Notes: generated from the sequence alone by a model not told the origin. 8,892 nucleotides of DNA from Betaproteobacteria bacterium (GCA_013205155.1 JABMMT010000011.1:1-8892); one strand, 5' to 3'; shown: positions 1-7,387, numbered from the stretch's first letter. Numbers and translations: made by a program.

Positions 1-996
1 CGCAATAAACGCTCAATTACGCTCAATCTCAAGGTGCCTGAGGGGATCGAAATACTGAAGCGTTTGATTGCAAATGCTGATGTTGTGGTAGAAAACTTTC
101 GCCCAGATGTGAAATTTAGACTAGGCATTGATTATGAAACTCTGAGCAAAGAATATCCCAAATTGGTCTATGCAAGTATTTCTGGATTTGGCCAAACAGG
201 TCCGATGGCAGAGCGCCCAGGATTTGATCAAATTGCTCAAGGAATGGGCGGTCTTATGTCGGTCACCGGTAATCCAGGAGATGGTCCAATGCGAGTGGGT
301 ATCCCAATTGCCGATTTATGTGCAGGTATCTTTGCTGCTCAAGGAATACTGGTGGCTCTCCTGGAGAGAGAGGCATCTGGTAGGGGTCAGTGGCTCCATA
401 CCTCTTTGCTGGAGTCCATGGTTTATATGATGGATTTCCAAAATTCTCGTTGGTTAATAGATGGGGACATTCCTACCCAGGCTGGGAACTATCACCCTAC
501 TAGTATTCCAACTGGAGTTTACAAGGCCCGAGATGGTTATATGAATATAGCCGTATTTGGCTCCAAAATTTGGGAGCGCTTTTGCAATATCTTGGGTGCA
601 CCAGAGTGGGTGACAGACGAGCGCTATAAGGACAAAATGGGCCGGTCGATTAATCGAGATTCCATTAATGCGGAAATTAATCGTCGCTTAGCATCTCAAG
701 ATTGTGCATACTGGGTTGACCAATTTAACGCTGGTGGAGTAGCGTGCGGCTTGATTAATGATGTCAAGGGTGTTTTTGAAGAGGAGCAGATTAAACATCT
801 CGGCATGGTTAAAGAAGTTGTTTCTGCTCATCACGGTTTGCAACACTTGGTTGGCCAGCCCGTTCAATTGGATCGAACTCCAGGCACTATTGCGCGTGCA
901 GCGCCAAAGCGGGGGGAGCATAACGAAGAAATTTTGAAAGAAATTGGCATCAATTCTGAAGAGTTGTTGCGCTTAAAGGCAAAAGGAGTCTATTAA
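1..996 (+). CDS. Class III CoA-transferase (CaiB/BaiF family), 5' end cut by window edge
   Basis: The frame is open from base 1 and gives 331 codons before TAA; the GTG at 34 is an internal valine, not a start. The first residues (RNKRSITLNLK) match the conserved NKRSI.LDLK segment that lies about 65 residues into formyl-CoA transferase, so roughly 65-85 N-terminal residues are missing. Further family marks are DVVVENFRP, SISGFGQTGP, the GRGQ turn, and a C-terminus of the form GEH..E.LKE.G. The aspartate in IPIADLCAG (codon 313-315) aligns with catalytic Asp169 of formyl-CoA transferase, so the active-site nucleophile is kept. The family moves CoA between carboxylic acids in the cytoplasm through anhydride and thioester intermediates. 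As first gene of the visible cluster it probably activates the carboxylate imported by the TTT system or one of its products. The donor and acceptor are unknown; related racemases such as AMACR share the fold. Confidence 0.93.
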   Translation, partial: RNKRSITLNLKVPEGIEILKRLIANADVVVENFRPDVKFRLGIDYETLSKEYPKLVYASISGFGQTGPMAERPGFDQIAQGMGGLMSVTGNPGDGPMRVGIPIADLCAGIFAAQGILVALLEREASGRGQWLHTSLLESMVYMMDFQNSRWLIDGDIPTQAGNYHPTSIPTGVYKARDGYMNIAVFGSKIWERFCNILGAPEWVTDERYKDKMGRSINRDSINAEINRRLASQDCAYWVDQFNAGGVACGLINDVKGVFEEEQIKHLGMVKEVVSAHHGLQHLVGQPVQLDRTPGTIARAAPKRGEHNEEILKEIGINSEELLRLKAKGVY

Positions 997-1013
997 TCTG
1001 CTCCGTGATGAAT

Positions 1014-1050
1014 ACTGCAAGCTTAAGCTGTTGTATAGCGCTATTGCAGT
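1014..1050. repeat. Nested inverted repeat in the gap after the CoA-transferase
   Basis: ACTGCAA at 1014-1020 and TTGCAGT at 1044-1050 form a perfect 7-bp inverted repeat. Inside it lie two perfect 10-bp palindromes, AGCTTAAGCT (1020-1029) and ATAGCGCTAT (1035-1044). There is no T-run directly after the outer arm, so it is not a standard terminator. It could be an operator for a regulator outside the window, or an RNA structure that sets the relative expression of the two flanking genes. The rest of the gap up to the next start holds only AT-rich sequence and the weak ribosome site AAGAGA (1116-1121). Confidence 0.4.
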
Positions 1051-1126
1051 CTATTGCCGATAAGAAAAAAGATGTATTGATTTACAAAATTCAACTTAAT
1101 TTTTTACCCACTAACAAGAGAATCAG

Positions 1127-1909
1127 ATGGCACAGTTAATCGTTACAAAGAATGGCCCCATTGGAAATATCCTGATTTCGAATATTGAGAAAATGAATGC
1201 AATGACCATGGATATGTGGAGCGGTATTCCAAAAGCATTAAATGATTTTGATGCTGATCCAGAAGTGCGAGTCATCGTTATTCGCGGTGATGGAGAAAAG
1301 GCGTTTATTTCAGGGGCGGATATTAGTCAGTTTGAAAAGCTGAGAAGTACCGCCGATGCGCAAGAACTCTATAACAATGCAGTTTCTTTGGCCTATGCAG
1401 CGCCAGGAAAGTGTACTAAGCCGGTTATTGCGAGTATTCGGGGTTATTGTTTCGGTGGTGGTCTTGGCTTTGCTGCTGCATGTGATATTCGGATCTGCTC
1501 TGAAGACGCTCAGTTTAGAATGCCGGCTGCTCGTCTAGGTCTCGGGTATGCACCAGATGGTATTAATCGTTTTATTAATTTAATTGGTGCAGCAAATACA
1601 GCAGACATTTTTTATTCTGCAAGACGCTTTGATGCGGCGGATGCCTTGCACATGGGTTATGTTTCACAAGTGCACCCGGTTGACAAATTAGCCGAGGCTA
1701 CCGATGCTTATCTCAAGATACTATCTGAAAATGCACCCATGACTATGGCGGCTACTAAGTTTGCTATCAAACAGTGTTTAGCTGCTTCGCACGAGCGTGA
1801 TTTTGTGCAAGCAACGCAAATGGTGAAGGATTGTTTTGCCAGTAATGATTACATAGAGGGTAGAAAAGCGTTCATCGAAAAAAGAACCCCAATATTTAAG
1901 GGTGATTAA
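1127..1909 (+). CDS. Enoyl-CoA hydratase/isomerase (crotonase) family protein lacking both catalytic glutamates
   Basis: At 260 aa this is the normal length for a single-domain crotonase. The CoA-binding oxyanion-hole segments are clear: SGADI (62-66) and GYCFGGG (106-112), followed by the ACDIRI strand (118-123) and the lengthy helix region with ARRFDAADALHMGYVSQV. Classical enoyl-CoA hydratase uses Glu144 (GGGCE) and Glu164 (QPE, rat numbering). Here those places are Gly114 (GGGLG) and Ala134 (MPAARLGLG). Hydration by the usual two-Glu mechanism is therefore unlikely. Crotonase-fold enzymes with other side chains act as hydrolases, decarboxylases, isomerases or C-C lyases on CoA esters, and one of these is more plausible. 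The start is ATG 1127 with AAGAGA 5 nt upstream, a weak ribosome site. Its place after the CoA-transferase suggests it works on the thioester made by that enzyme. Confidence 0.9.
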   Translation: MAQLIVTKNGPIGNILISNIEKMNAMTMDMWSGIPKALNDFDADPEVRVIVIRGDGEKAFISGADISQFEKLRSTADAQELYNNAVSLAYAAPGKCTKPVIASIRGYCFGGGLGFAAACDIRICSEDAQFRMPAARLGLGYAPDGINRFINLIGAANTADIFYSARRFDAADALHMGYVSQVHPVDKLAEATDAYLKILSENAPMTMAATKFAIKQCLAASHERDFVQATQMVKDCFASNDYIEGRKAFIEKRTPIFKGD

Positions 1910-1985
1910 TTAATCCTTTTTAAGTATTAACAGAGTATTCAAACTTATAAATAAGCTGATCAAAATTAGAAATAAAAGAGACAAA

Positions 1986-3134
1986 ATGAAAATTGCAAAT
2001 ATAAAGGCAACGCTGCATAGAACAGAAATTAAGCTACCCGGTATTAATGAGTCTGTTGAAAGTCGTATGTTCGTATTTGTTGAGGTCGAAACTGAGTCTG
2101 GTTTGACTGGATTTGGCGTGACAGGGCAGTTCTTACCATGGGCGACTATTGCAGCGATTGAAAATCATTTTCTCCCCATATTGAAGGGAATGGATGTTCG
2201 TAATACGGAGGCGATTCATTCAGCAGTTTGGAAGAAAATGAATATTCGAGCGTATACCGGTGTTATATCTAACGCGTTATCTGCTATTGATATTGCTCTT
2301 TGGGATATCCGTGGAAAGTCTGAAGGCAGAACCGTTGCTGAACTGCTTGGCGGTTATCAAGATTGGCAAAATACTTATGCAACTTTTGGGTACCCATTTT
2401 TCGACGAAGCACAACTTGCGGAGTGGGGGAAAAAATTTGTAGCCGATGGTCACCGCATGCTAAAAATGGTTGTTGGTGGCGAGCCATCGCGAACATGGCG
2501 CGATGATGTTAGGCGAGTTCATGCTGCTCGCGAAGCTATTGGACCTAATATTGATTTGATGATAGATGCAAATTGCTGGTTTAACCCGCATGATGCTCGT
2601 TTATTGGCTGACCACATTCAGGATTGCGGTATCGTATGGTTTGAGGAGCCCTTACATCAGAATGATGCAAGGGCTTTAGCTGATTTACGGAGGATTACAG
2701 GTATCCCTGTTGCTGCTGGCCAAATGGAAGGGCATCGTTGGCGCTACCGCGAATTAATCGTTAACCAATCTGTGGATGTAATCCAGCCAAACGTTTGTTA
2801 TAACGGTGGCTTTACTGAGTCACTTAAGGTTGCTCATATGGCACAAGCATTTAATATGCCAATGGCCAATGGCGGTGGTTGGCCTATCTTTAATATGCAT
2901 TTGCTATGCGGCCTCATGAATGGTGGCCCAGTTGAATTCCATTACGGAATGTGGCTTGCAGGCAAACAATTCTTCAATGGCACTCCTGACCCCAAAGATG
3001 GAAAGGTGTATTTGCCTAAAGATCCCGGCTTGGGTTTCACTCCAAACTATGATGCCTTGAGGGATGCCCGCATTACTGAGGCTAAAGATAGCCAGTTTGA
3101 AGGGCGAGATGCACACGGCTACCTTTTGAGATAA
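1986..3134 (+). CDS. Mandelate racemase/muconate lactonizing enzyme-like protein (enolase superfamily), first copy
   Basis: A 382-aa protein with the N-terminal capping domain (about 1-120) and the (beta/alpha)7-beta barrel. Markers include YTGVISNALSAIDIALWDIRG (90-110), the lysine strand HRMLKMVVG (156-164), metal ligand Asp194 in MIDAN, ligand Glu220 in WFEEP, and NGGFTES (273-279). Compared with mandelate racemase from memory: Lys164 is kept (Lys160) but Lys166 is Val162; third ligand Glu247 is Gln246, with a Glu two residues on (Glu248); Asp270 is Asn269; His297 falls on Gly296 in MPMANGGGW. Glu317 is kept as Glu317. Family members abstract the proton next to a carboxylate using Mg2+, most often as acid-sugar dehydratases, racemases or epimerases. 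This one has an incomplete set of acid/base groups and cannot be assigned a reaction. ATG 1986 is preceded by AAGAG at 1976-1980. It sits directly before the TTT receptor gene. Confidence 0.92.
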   Translation: MKIANIKATLHRTEIKLPGINESVESRMFVFVEVETESGLTGFGVTGQFLPWATIAAIENHFLPILKGMDVRNTEAIHSAVWKKMNIRAYTGVISNALSAIDIALWDIRGKSEGRTVAELLGGYQDWQNTYATFGYPFFDEAQLAEWGKKFVADGHRMLKMVVGGEPSRTWRDDVRRVHAAREAIGPNIDLMIDANCWFNPHDARLLADHIQDCGIVWFEEPLHQNDARALADLRRITGIPVAAGQMEGHRWRYRELIVNQSVDVIQPNVCYNGGFTESLKVAHMAQAFNMPMANGGGWPIFNMHLLCGLMNGGPVEFHYGMWLAGKQFFNGTPDPKDGKVYLPKDPGLGFTPNYDALRDARITEAKDSQFEGRDAHGYLLR

Positions 3135-3151
3135 TTTTTTGGTGAGGTAGC
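3118..3151 (+). terminator. Weak stem-loop across the stop codon of the first MR/MLE gene
   Basis: GCTACCT (3118-3124) and AGGTAGC (3145-3151) form a perfect 7-bp stem with a 20-nt loop containing the stop codon. The following bases, CTTTACTAATATTTTT, are T-rich but broken. It could cause partial termination or 3' end stabilisation, raising or lowering the transporter relative to the enzymes. The long loop and interrupted T-tract make it a weak call, and it may be chance. Confidence 0.2.
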
Positions 3152-3182
3152 TTTACTAATATTTTTAGAATAGGAGCAGTCT

Positions 3183-4157
3183 ATGTTGAAAAAAAATAGG
3201 TATCAATATGTCACAAAATCCGTACTTTTATATTTAGTAGTGCTATCTTCTTTGGTTTCTGTTTCTTCAAAAGCACAGACTTACCCAAGTCAAAACTTCA
3301 ATATGATTGTTCCATTTGGGCCAGGTGGTGGAAGTGACGTAATGGCGCGCACGATGAGTAATGTGATTGCAGAGCTCAATTTACTGCCAGTCAAAATATT
3401 GGTCGAGAATCAACCTGGGTCACAATCTGCTAAGGGTTACGGAATGGTTGCTGCGCGTAAGGGCGATGACTACACATTAGCTACCGTCAGCGTCAGTTTT
3501 TTTACTACACCATTGCGTGGCGGTACCTCTTATAACTATAAGAGCTTTACACCTATCGCTGGTATCGCCACTTCACCATACATTATGGTTGTGAGCTCTA
3601 AGTCTAAATACAAGACAGTCAGTGATTTTAAGAATGCAACTAGCCTTACTACTGGCGCCACTGGGGCTGCATCTGATGCAGCCATCCTGTCAAATATTAT
3701 TAAGAAATCCTTAAATACTAATATTCGGGTTATACCCTTTGATGGTGAGGGCGAGATCATGACTGAGTTGCTGGGTGGTCGAATTGAGTTCGCACTTTTT
3801 AATCCAGGTGAGGTCCTCGGAATGATTCAGGCTGGTACGGTTCGCCCTATTGCAGTGAGTACAGCTAAGCGTTTACCTAAATTTTCAAATGTCCCCACCT
3901 TCAAGGAGCAGGGATTTGACATTGATTATGTGCAGGTTCGTGGAGTTATCATGCCCCAAGGAGTATCACAAAGCTCAGTAGCCTATTGGGAAGGCGTGCT
4001 AAAGAAAATGGCTGAAAGTGATAACTGGCGTAAGCAGTACATTGACCGTTTCAATGAGGAGCCAGCCTTTATCCCAGCCAAAGAATTCGCCGGCGTTCTT
4101 GAGGCAACCAATACCCGCTATGAGTCGGTCATGAAAGAACTTGGAATGATCAAATAA
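3183..4157 (+). CDS. tctC: TTT transporter periplasmic substrate-binding protein (Bug/TctC family)
   Basis: A 324-aa secreted receptor. Residues 1-31 form a Sec signal peptide: basic start (MLKKNRYQYVTK), hydrophobic core SVLLYLVVLSSLVSV, and a likely cleavage after SSKA, before QTYP. The mature protein opens with the family signature VPFGPGGGSDVMAR (43-56), the first ligand loop that holds a carboxylate. The second ligand loop is TTGATGAASD (156-165). GGRIEFALFNPGE and IRPIAVST-like RPIAVST with a VPTFKEQG segment are also typical of Bug proteins. AGGAG at 3172-3176, six bases before the ATG, is one of the best ribosome sites in the cluster, which fits high receptor expression. It delivers its ligand to the TctAB membrane pair encoded next. 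Bug receptors bind mono-, di- and tricarboxylates, aromatic acids and other small solutes, so the ligand cannot be named from sequence. Confidence 0.95.
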   Translation: MLKKNRYQYVTKSVLLYLVVLSSLVSVSSKAQTYPSQNFNMIVPFGPGGGSDVMARTMSNVIAELNLLPVKILVENQPGSQSAKGYGMVAARKGDDYTLATVSVSFFTTPLRGGTSYNYKSFTPIAGIATSPYIMVVSSKSKYKTVSDFKNATSLTTGATGAASDAAILSNIIKKSLNTNIRVIPFDGEGEIMTELLGGRIEFALFNPGEVLGMIQAGTVRPIAVSTAKRLPKFSNVPTFKEQGFDIDYVQVRGVIMPQGVSQSSVAYWEGVLKKMAESDNWRKQYIDRFNEEPAFIPAKEFAGVLEATNTRYESVMKELGMIK

Positions 4158-4179
4158 TAATTTCTAAGGTGCGCTATTC

Positions 4180-4650
4180 ATGCTGAAAAAAATTGATTTT
4201 GGCTTTGCCCTTGTTACATTAATTCTAGGCGTTTATGTTGTGCTAGAGGGATTTTCTTATGGTTTTACAGCAGCCGATGGTCAGCCTGGATCAGGTCTAT
4301 TCCCCATCATCGTTGGCTTTGCTTTAATTTTTTTCAGTGTCATCAATGTGGTTCGTAGCCGTGTTGATTATCTGAGCATTCAAGAAGAATTTAGCTTGCT
4401 AGTGACAAAGCGAATGCTAGTCATTTTGCTCGGTAATGGCTTAATCATTAGCCTAATGGTTTTTTTCGGAATCATGCTAAGTACGATCCTTTCAATTATG
4501 TTCACTGGACTTGTGATTGCATGGGGTGGCGTTGATAAACGTTTTATTATTCAGATGACTATTGTTTCAATAGTAACCACCTTCATTTTGCATACATTAT
4601 TTATCAAGGTTCTTCGGATACAGCCGCTGATAGGTATTTTTGGTTTTTAA
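4180..4650 (+). CDS. tctB: TTT transporter small membrane subunit TctB
   Basis: A 156-aa very hydrophobic protein of the usual TctB length, with about four membrane segments near residues 7-25, 38-58, 78-116 (probably two helices) and 121-145. The conserved re-entry PGSGLFPIIVG (36-46) and the C-terminal LFIKVLRIQPLIGIFG motif are typical of the family. It forms the inner-membrane complex with TctA, and the complex imports the ligand captured by the TctC-type receptor, driven by an ion gradient. The start ATG follows TAAGGTG (4165-4171) with an 8-nt gap and lies 22 bp after the receptor stop codon, so the genes are surely cotranscribed. Confidence 0.93.
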   Translation: MLKKIDFGFALVTLILGVYVVLEGFSYGFTAADGQPGSGLFPIIVGFALIFFSVINVVRSRVDYLSIQEEFSLLVTKRMLVILLGNGLIISLMVFFGIMLSTILSIMFTGLVIAWGGVDKRFIIQMTIVSIVTTFILHTLFIKVLRIQPLIGIFGF

Positions 4651-4670
4651 TCCTATCTTAGTTAAATATT

Positions 4671-4680
4671 GGAGTTAGTA
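4671..4680 (+). promoter_or_regulatory. Ribosome-binding site that fixes the tctA start
   Basis: GGAG at 4671-4674 lies six bases before ATG 4681. A TTG codon at 4669, in the same frame and four codons upstream, would overlap this site and has no ribosome site of its own, so ATG 4681 is the better start. Confidence 0.75.
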
Positions 4681-6168
4681 ATGGACTCATTTGAACTTCT
4701 ACTTGGTGGGATACAGTCGGCGCTCACCATCAAAGTATTAACTGCAACCTTGATAGGTGTTTTAGTAGGCCTAGTGATTGGTGTTCTGCCTGGATTAGGA
4801 CCATCAGCGGGCGTGGCTATCCTACTTCCCTTTGCAGTAAGCCTTGGGGGAAGTGCAGCTATTGCAGCATTAGCTGGGGTCTATTACGGCGCAATGTATG
4901 GGGGTGCTGTGACTTCAATATTGCTAGGTATTCCAGGTGATGCGCCATCCATCATGACTGTGCTTGATGGGCACGCTATGGCTAAGAGAGGTGAGGCGGG
5001 GCGTGCTTTGGGTATTACCGTATTCGCTTCATTTACTGGGGGTTTGATTGGCCTTATTTTTCTGACGTTTTTGGCACCTTATATTTCTGAAGCAGCGCTT
5101 CATTTTGGTACCGCAGAAATGGCTTCCCTCATGCTCTTATCGCTTTCATTTGTCGCTGTTCTGAGTGGGCGCAATATTATTAAAGGATTTGCAACTTTAT
5201 GTATTGGCCTGATTCTTGGAATGATAGGTTTAGATCCAATTACAGGCCCGTCTCGAATTAACTTTGGTATTTACGACTTGATTGACGGTTTGAATTTTGC
5301 TGTAGTTGCAATTGGCTTATTTGGGTTTAGTGAAATTTTTAACACAATGCTCAATAAGAATTCAGATCTAGAGTCGGCGGACATGCGCCCTTCATTAAAA
5401 TCTCTCATGCCTCGACTAAGTGATTTTATGGCAACTAAATGGTCTCAGTTGTCGGGCAGTTTTATAGGATGTTTTATTGGAATCTTGCCAGGTGTAGGTG
5501 CAACTACTGCAACCATCATGGCCTATGCTGCCGCAAAGAAGTTTTCTAAGAATTCTGATGAGTTTGGAAAAGGCTCGATTGATGGTGTTGCCTCTCCGGA
5601 GGCGGCTAATAATAGCGCTTCATACTCAGCAATGATCCCCTTATTTACCTTGGGAATTCCGGGTTCTGCGACTACCGCAGTGATGTTAGGTGGTCTTTTA
5701 ATGATTGGTTTACAGCCAGGGCCAATGCTTTTTATTAACAATCCAGACTTTGTTTGGACTGTTTTTGGTAGTTTTTATATTGGCAACTTAATGCTGGTCT
5801 TTATAACAATCTTAGCAATTCCTGCTCTAGCGAGCATCATGCTAGTAAAGGTGCGAATTTTGTATCCAATTATTTTTGCCATCATTATTTATGGGGTGTA
5901 TTCAATTAACCTGTCACCCTTTGATATTGGCGTTGCATTATTTTTTGGCTTGATTGGTTATTTATTTATGAAGTTGGATTACCCCATGGTTCCTTTGATT
6001 TTAGGAATGGTGCTTGGGCCAATGCTGGAGCGTGGCATTCGCCGGACATTAATTGCTTCAGACGGAAGTTTGCTTGCATTTGTTGATCGCCCCATCTCTT
6101 TGGTATTGCTGCTCATTACTGCTGCAATGATCATGGTTCAGATTTTTAAAAGCTATCGAAAAATATAG
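4681..6168 (+). CDS. tctA: TTT transporter large membrane subunit TctA
   Basis: A 495-aa membrane protein of normal TctA length with about ten to twelve hydrophobic segments. It shows the internal repeat typical of the family. In the first half are VLPGLGPSAG (35-44) and LLGIPGDAPS (81-90); in the second half are ILPGVGATTAT (268-278) and LGIPGSATTAV (324-334). These Gly-Pro-rich loops are the presumed substrate and ion path. EAANNSASYS (307-316) and GLQPGP (343-348) are also conserved family segments. It is the translocating subunit of the inner-membrane complex with TctB and receives ligand from the TctC-type receptor. All three TTT components are present, intact and in the order C-B-A, so the transporter should be functional without outside parts. 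Confidence 0.96.
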   Translation: MDSFELLLGGIQSALTIKVLTATLIGVLVGLVIGVLPGLGPSAGVAILLPFAVSLGGSAAIAALAGVYYGAMYGGAVTSILLGIPGDAPSIMTVLDGHAMAKRGEAGRALGITVFASFTGGLIGLIFLTFLAPYISEAALHFGTAEMASLMLLSLSFVAVLSGRNIIKGFATLCIGLILGMIGLDPITGPSRINFGIYDLIDGLNFAVVAIGLFGFSEIFNTMLNKNSDLESADMRPSLKSLMPRLSDFMATKWSQLSGSFIGCFIGILPGVGATTATIMAYAAAKKFSKNSDEFGKGSIDGVASPEAANNSASYSAMIPLFTLGIPGSATTAVMLGGLLMIGLQPGPMLFINNPDFVWTVFGSFYIGNLMLVFITILAIPALASIMLVKVRILYPIIFAIIIYGVYSINLSPFDIGVALFFGLIGYLFMKLDYPMVPLILGMVLGPMLERGIRRTLIASDGSLLAFVDRPISLVLLLITAAMIMVQIFKSYRKI

Positions 6169-6212
6169 TTTTAAATAAGTGTTAAATTCTAATAGAGATG
6201 CTTTATTGCTTA

Positions 6213-6224
6213 ACCTTAAGGTGA
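6213..6224 (+). promoter_or_regulatory. Palindrome overlapping the ribosome site of the second MR/MLE gene
   Basis: AAGGTGA (6218-6224), 8 nt before ATG 6233, is a good ribosome site. It overlaps a perfect 10-bp palindrome, ACCTTAAGGT (6213-6222). The palindrome may be a protein site or only chance, since it is short and has no loop for an RNA hairpin. The rest of the 64-bp gap is AT-rich with no clear terminator. Confidence 0.4.
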
Positions 6225-6232
6225 CCTAGATT

Positions 6233-7387
6233 ATGAAAATCTCCGAAATCAAATGCTGGGCGCTCTCGCAGGAGTTGAGTAGTGCTTGGCAAATTTCTGG
6301 GCAAATCTGGAGCAGAATTAATACAGTTATTGTGCGCATCACAACCGATGATGGGCAGATTGGAATTGGAGAAACCAATCTTAGAACTGCTCCTCGCGCA
6401 GGCCTTGCTATTATCAGAGATCATTTAGCAAAGCATGTTGTGGGCGCCGATCCCCGAGATATAGAGGGAATTTGGTGGAATATGTTTATGCGAGGCCGGC
6501 CACGTGGTCATACTCGCGGCTTTTATTTAAAAGCGATGAGCGGCATAGATATGGCATTGTGGGATATGAATGCATGCATGGAAAAACAACCATTATGGCG
6601 CGCATTAAAGGGAGTTGGGAAACCTAAAGTCCCCGTCTATGCCTCAGCCGTTCGTGTATTTAACACAGTTGAAGAGGCGATCGAAAAAGGTAAAGAGTTT
6701 GTCGATTCTGGCCACCGAACTGTGAAAGTCATGGTAGCTGGTAGAGAGTTATCTTATGATCTTGCTGTGCTCAGGGGCTTAAGAAAACACTTTGGTGATG
6801 ATATTGATCTTTGTGTAGACGCTAATTCAAGCTTTGAGACTTCAGCAGCCGTGCGTTTTGCTGTTAGTGCAGCAGATATTAATCTTTTATTTTTTGAAGA
6901 GCCGGTTGCGCCTGATAACCTTCGCGGCTATCGCCGTATCCGAGAAGCAACTCCAATGGCGCTCGCTGCAGGTCAATCTGAATTTACACCGTTTTCTGTT
7001 CAGCCAGTGCTATCTGAGGGTTTGATTGATTTTTTCCAGCCCAATGCAGGGCGTGTTGGTGGTCCAACAGGGGTGCGTTATATGCAACATGCAGCTTTAC
7101 CTCATGGAATTTTATTTTCAGCTCATGTAGGCGCCTCCTCTGTAGTGAATGGCATGGCTGCCCTTCATCTTGCTGCAGCCGCCCCCGAGAGAGCGGTCGC
7201 CGAATACTGGGAAGATGAGTCACCATTGATTAATATCGTTAAAGGTGTCTACCCTAAGGTGATTGATGGTCACATTCATCTTGGTGAAGAGCCTGGCCTT
7301 GGAGTAACCTTGGATGAGGACATGCTTGATCGTATCGCAATAGAAACTGTGATTATTGATAAAAATACGCCATCAATTGCTCAGTGA
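6233..7387 (+). CDS. Mandelate racemase/muconate lactonizing enzyme-like protein (enolase superfamily), second copy
   Basis: A 384-aa enolase-superfamily protein, only distantly similar to the first copy (1986-3134) and not a recent duplicate. Landmarks are SGIDMALWDMNA (103-114), the lysine strand HRTVKVMVAG (161-170), metal ligand Asp196 in CVDAN, ligand Glu222 in FFEEP, AAGQSEF (245-251), QPNAGRVGG (269-277) and FSAHVG (295-300). Compared with mandelate racemase: Lys165 matches Lys164, Met167 replaces Lys166, Gln248 replaces ligand Glu247 with Glu250 two on, Asn271 replaces Asp270, His298 keeps the position of His297, and Glu324 in VAEYWED keeps Glu317. So it retains a Lys and a His as possible acid/base groups, where the first copy retains only the Lys. 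It probably works on the same imported carboxylate or on a downstream product as a dehydratase, racemase or epimerase. It ends the + strand cluster. Confidence 0.92.
   Translation: MKISEIKCWALSQELSSAWQISGQIWSRINTVIVRITTDDGQIGIGETNLRTAPRAGLAIIRDHLAKHVVGADPRDIEGIWWNMFMRGRPRGHTRGFYLKAMSGIDMALWDMNACMEKQPLWRALKGVGKPKVPVYASAVRVFNTVEEAIEKGKEFVDSGHRTVKVMVAGRELSYDLAVLRGLRKHFGDDIDLCVDANSSFETSAAVRFAVSAADINLLFFEEPVAPDNLRGYRRIREATPMALAAGQSEFTPFSVQPVLSEGLIDFFQPNAGRVGGPTGVRYMQHAALPHGILFSAHVGASSVVNGMAALHLAAAAPERAVAEYWEDESPLINIVKGVYPKVIDGHIHLGEEPGLGVTLDEDMLDRIAIETVIIDKNTPSIAQ

Noticed and set aside
34..36. GTG as start of the first gene
   Set aside because: The frame is open to base 1, and the residues before it (RNKRSITLNLK) are conserved family sequence, so this is an internal valine in a truncated gene.
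412..414. Glu in SLLES read as a substitution of the catalytic Asp of the CoA-transferase
   Set aside because: Counting along formyl-CoA transferase puts catalytic Asp169 in the GDSNSG segment, which aligns with the intact Asp at 313-315. The catalytic residue is present.
1927..1951. TTAACA and TATAAA as a promoter before the first MR/MLE gene
   Set aside because: Both boxes are near consensus, but only 13 bp separate them, too short for a sigma-70 promoter, and the gap is AT-rich so chance matches are expected.
2284..2496. Antisense frames inside the MR/MLE, transporter and Fic genes
   Set aside because: Each lies wholly inside a gene with strong family motifs, has no own ribosome site and no recognisable domain.
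4669..4671. TTG as tctA start
   Set aside because: It overlaps the GGAG ribosome site that serves ATG 4681, and it has no ribosome site of its own.
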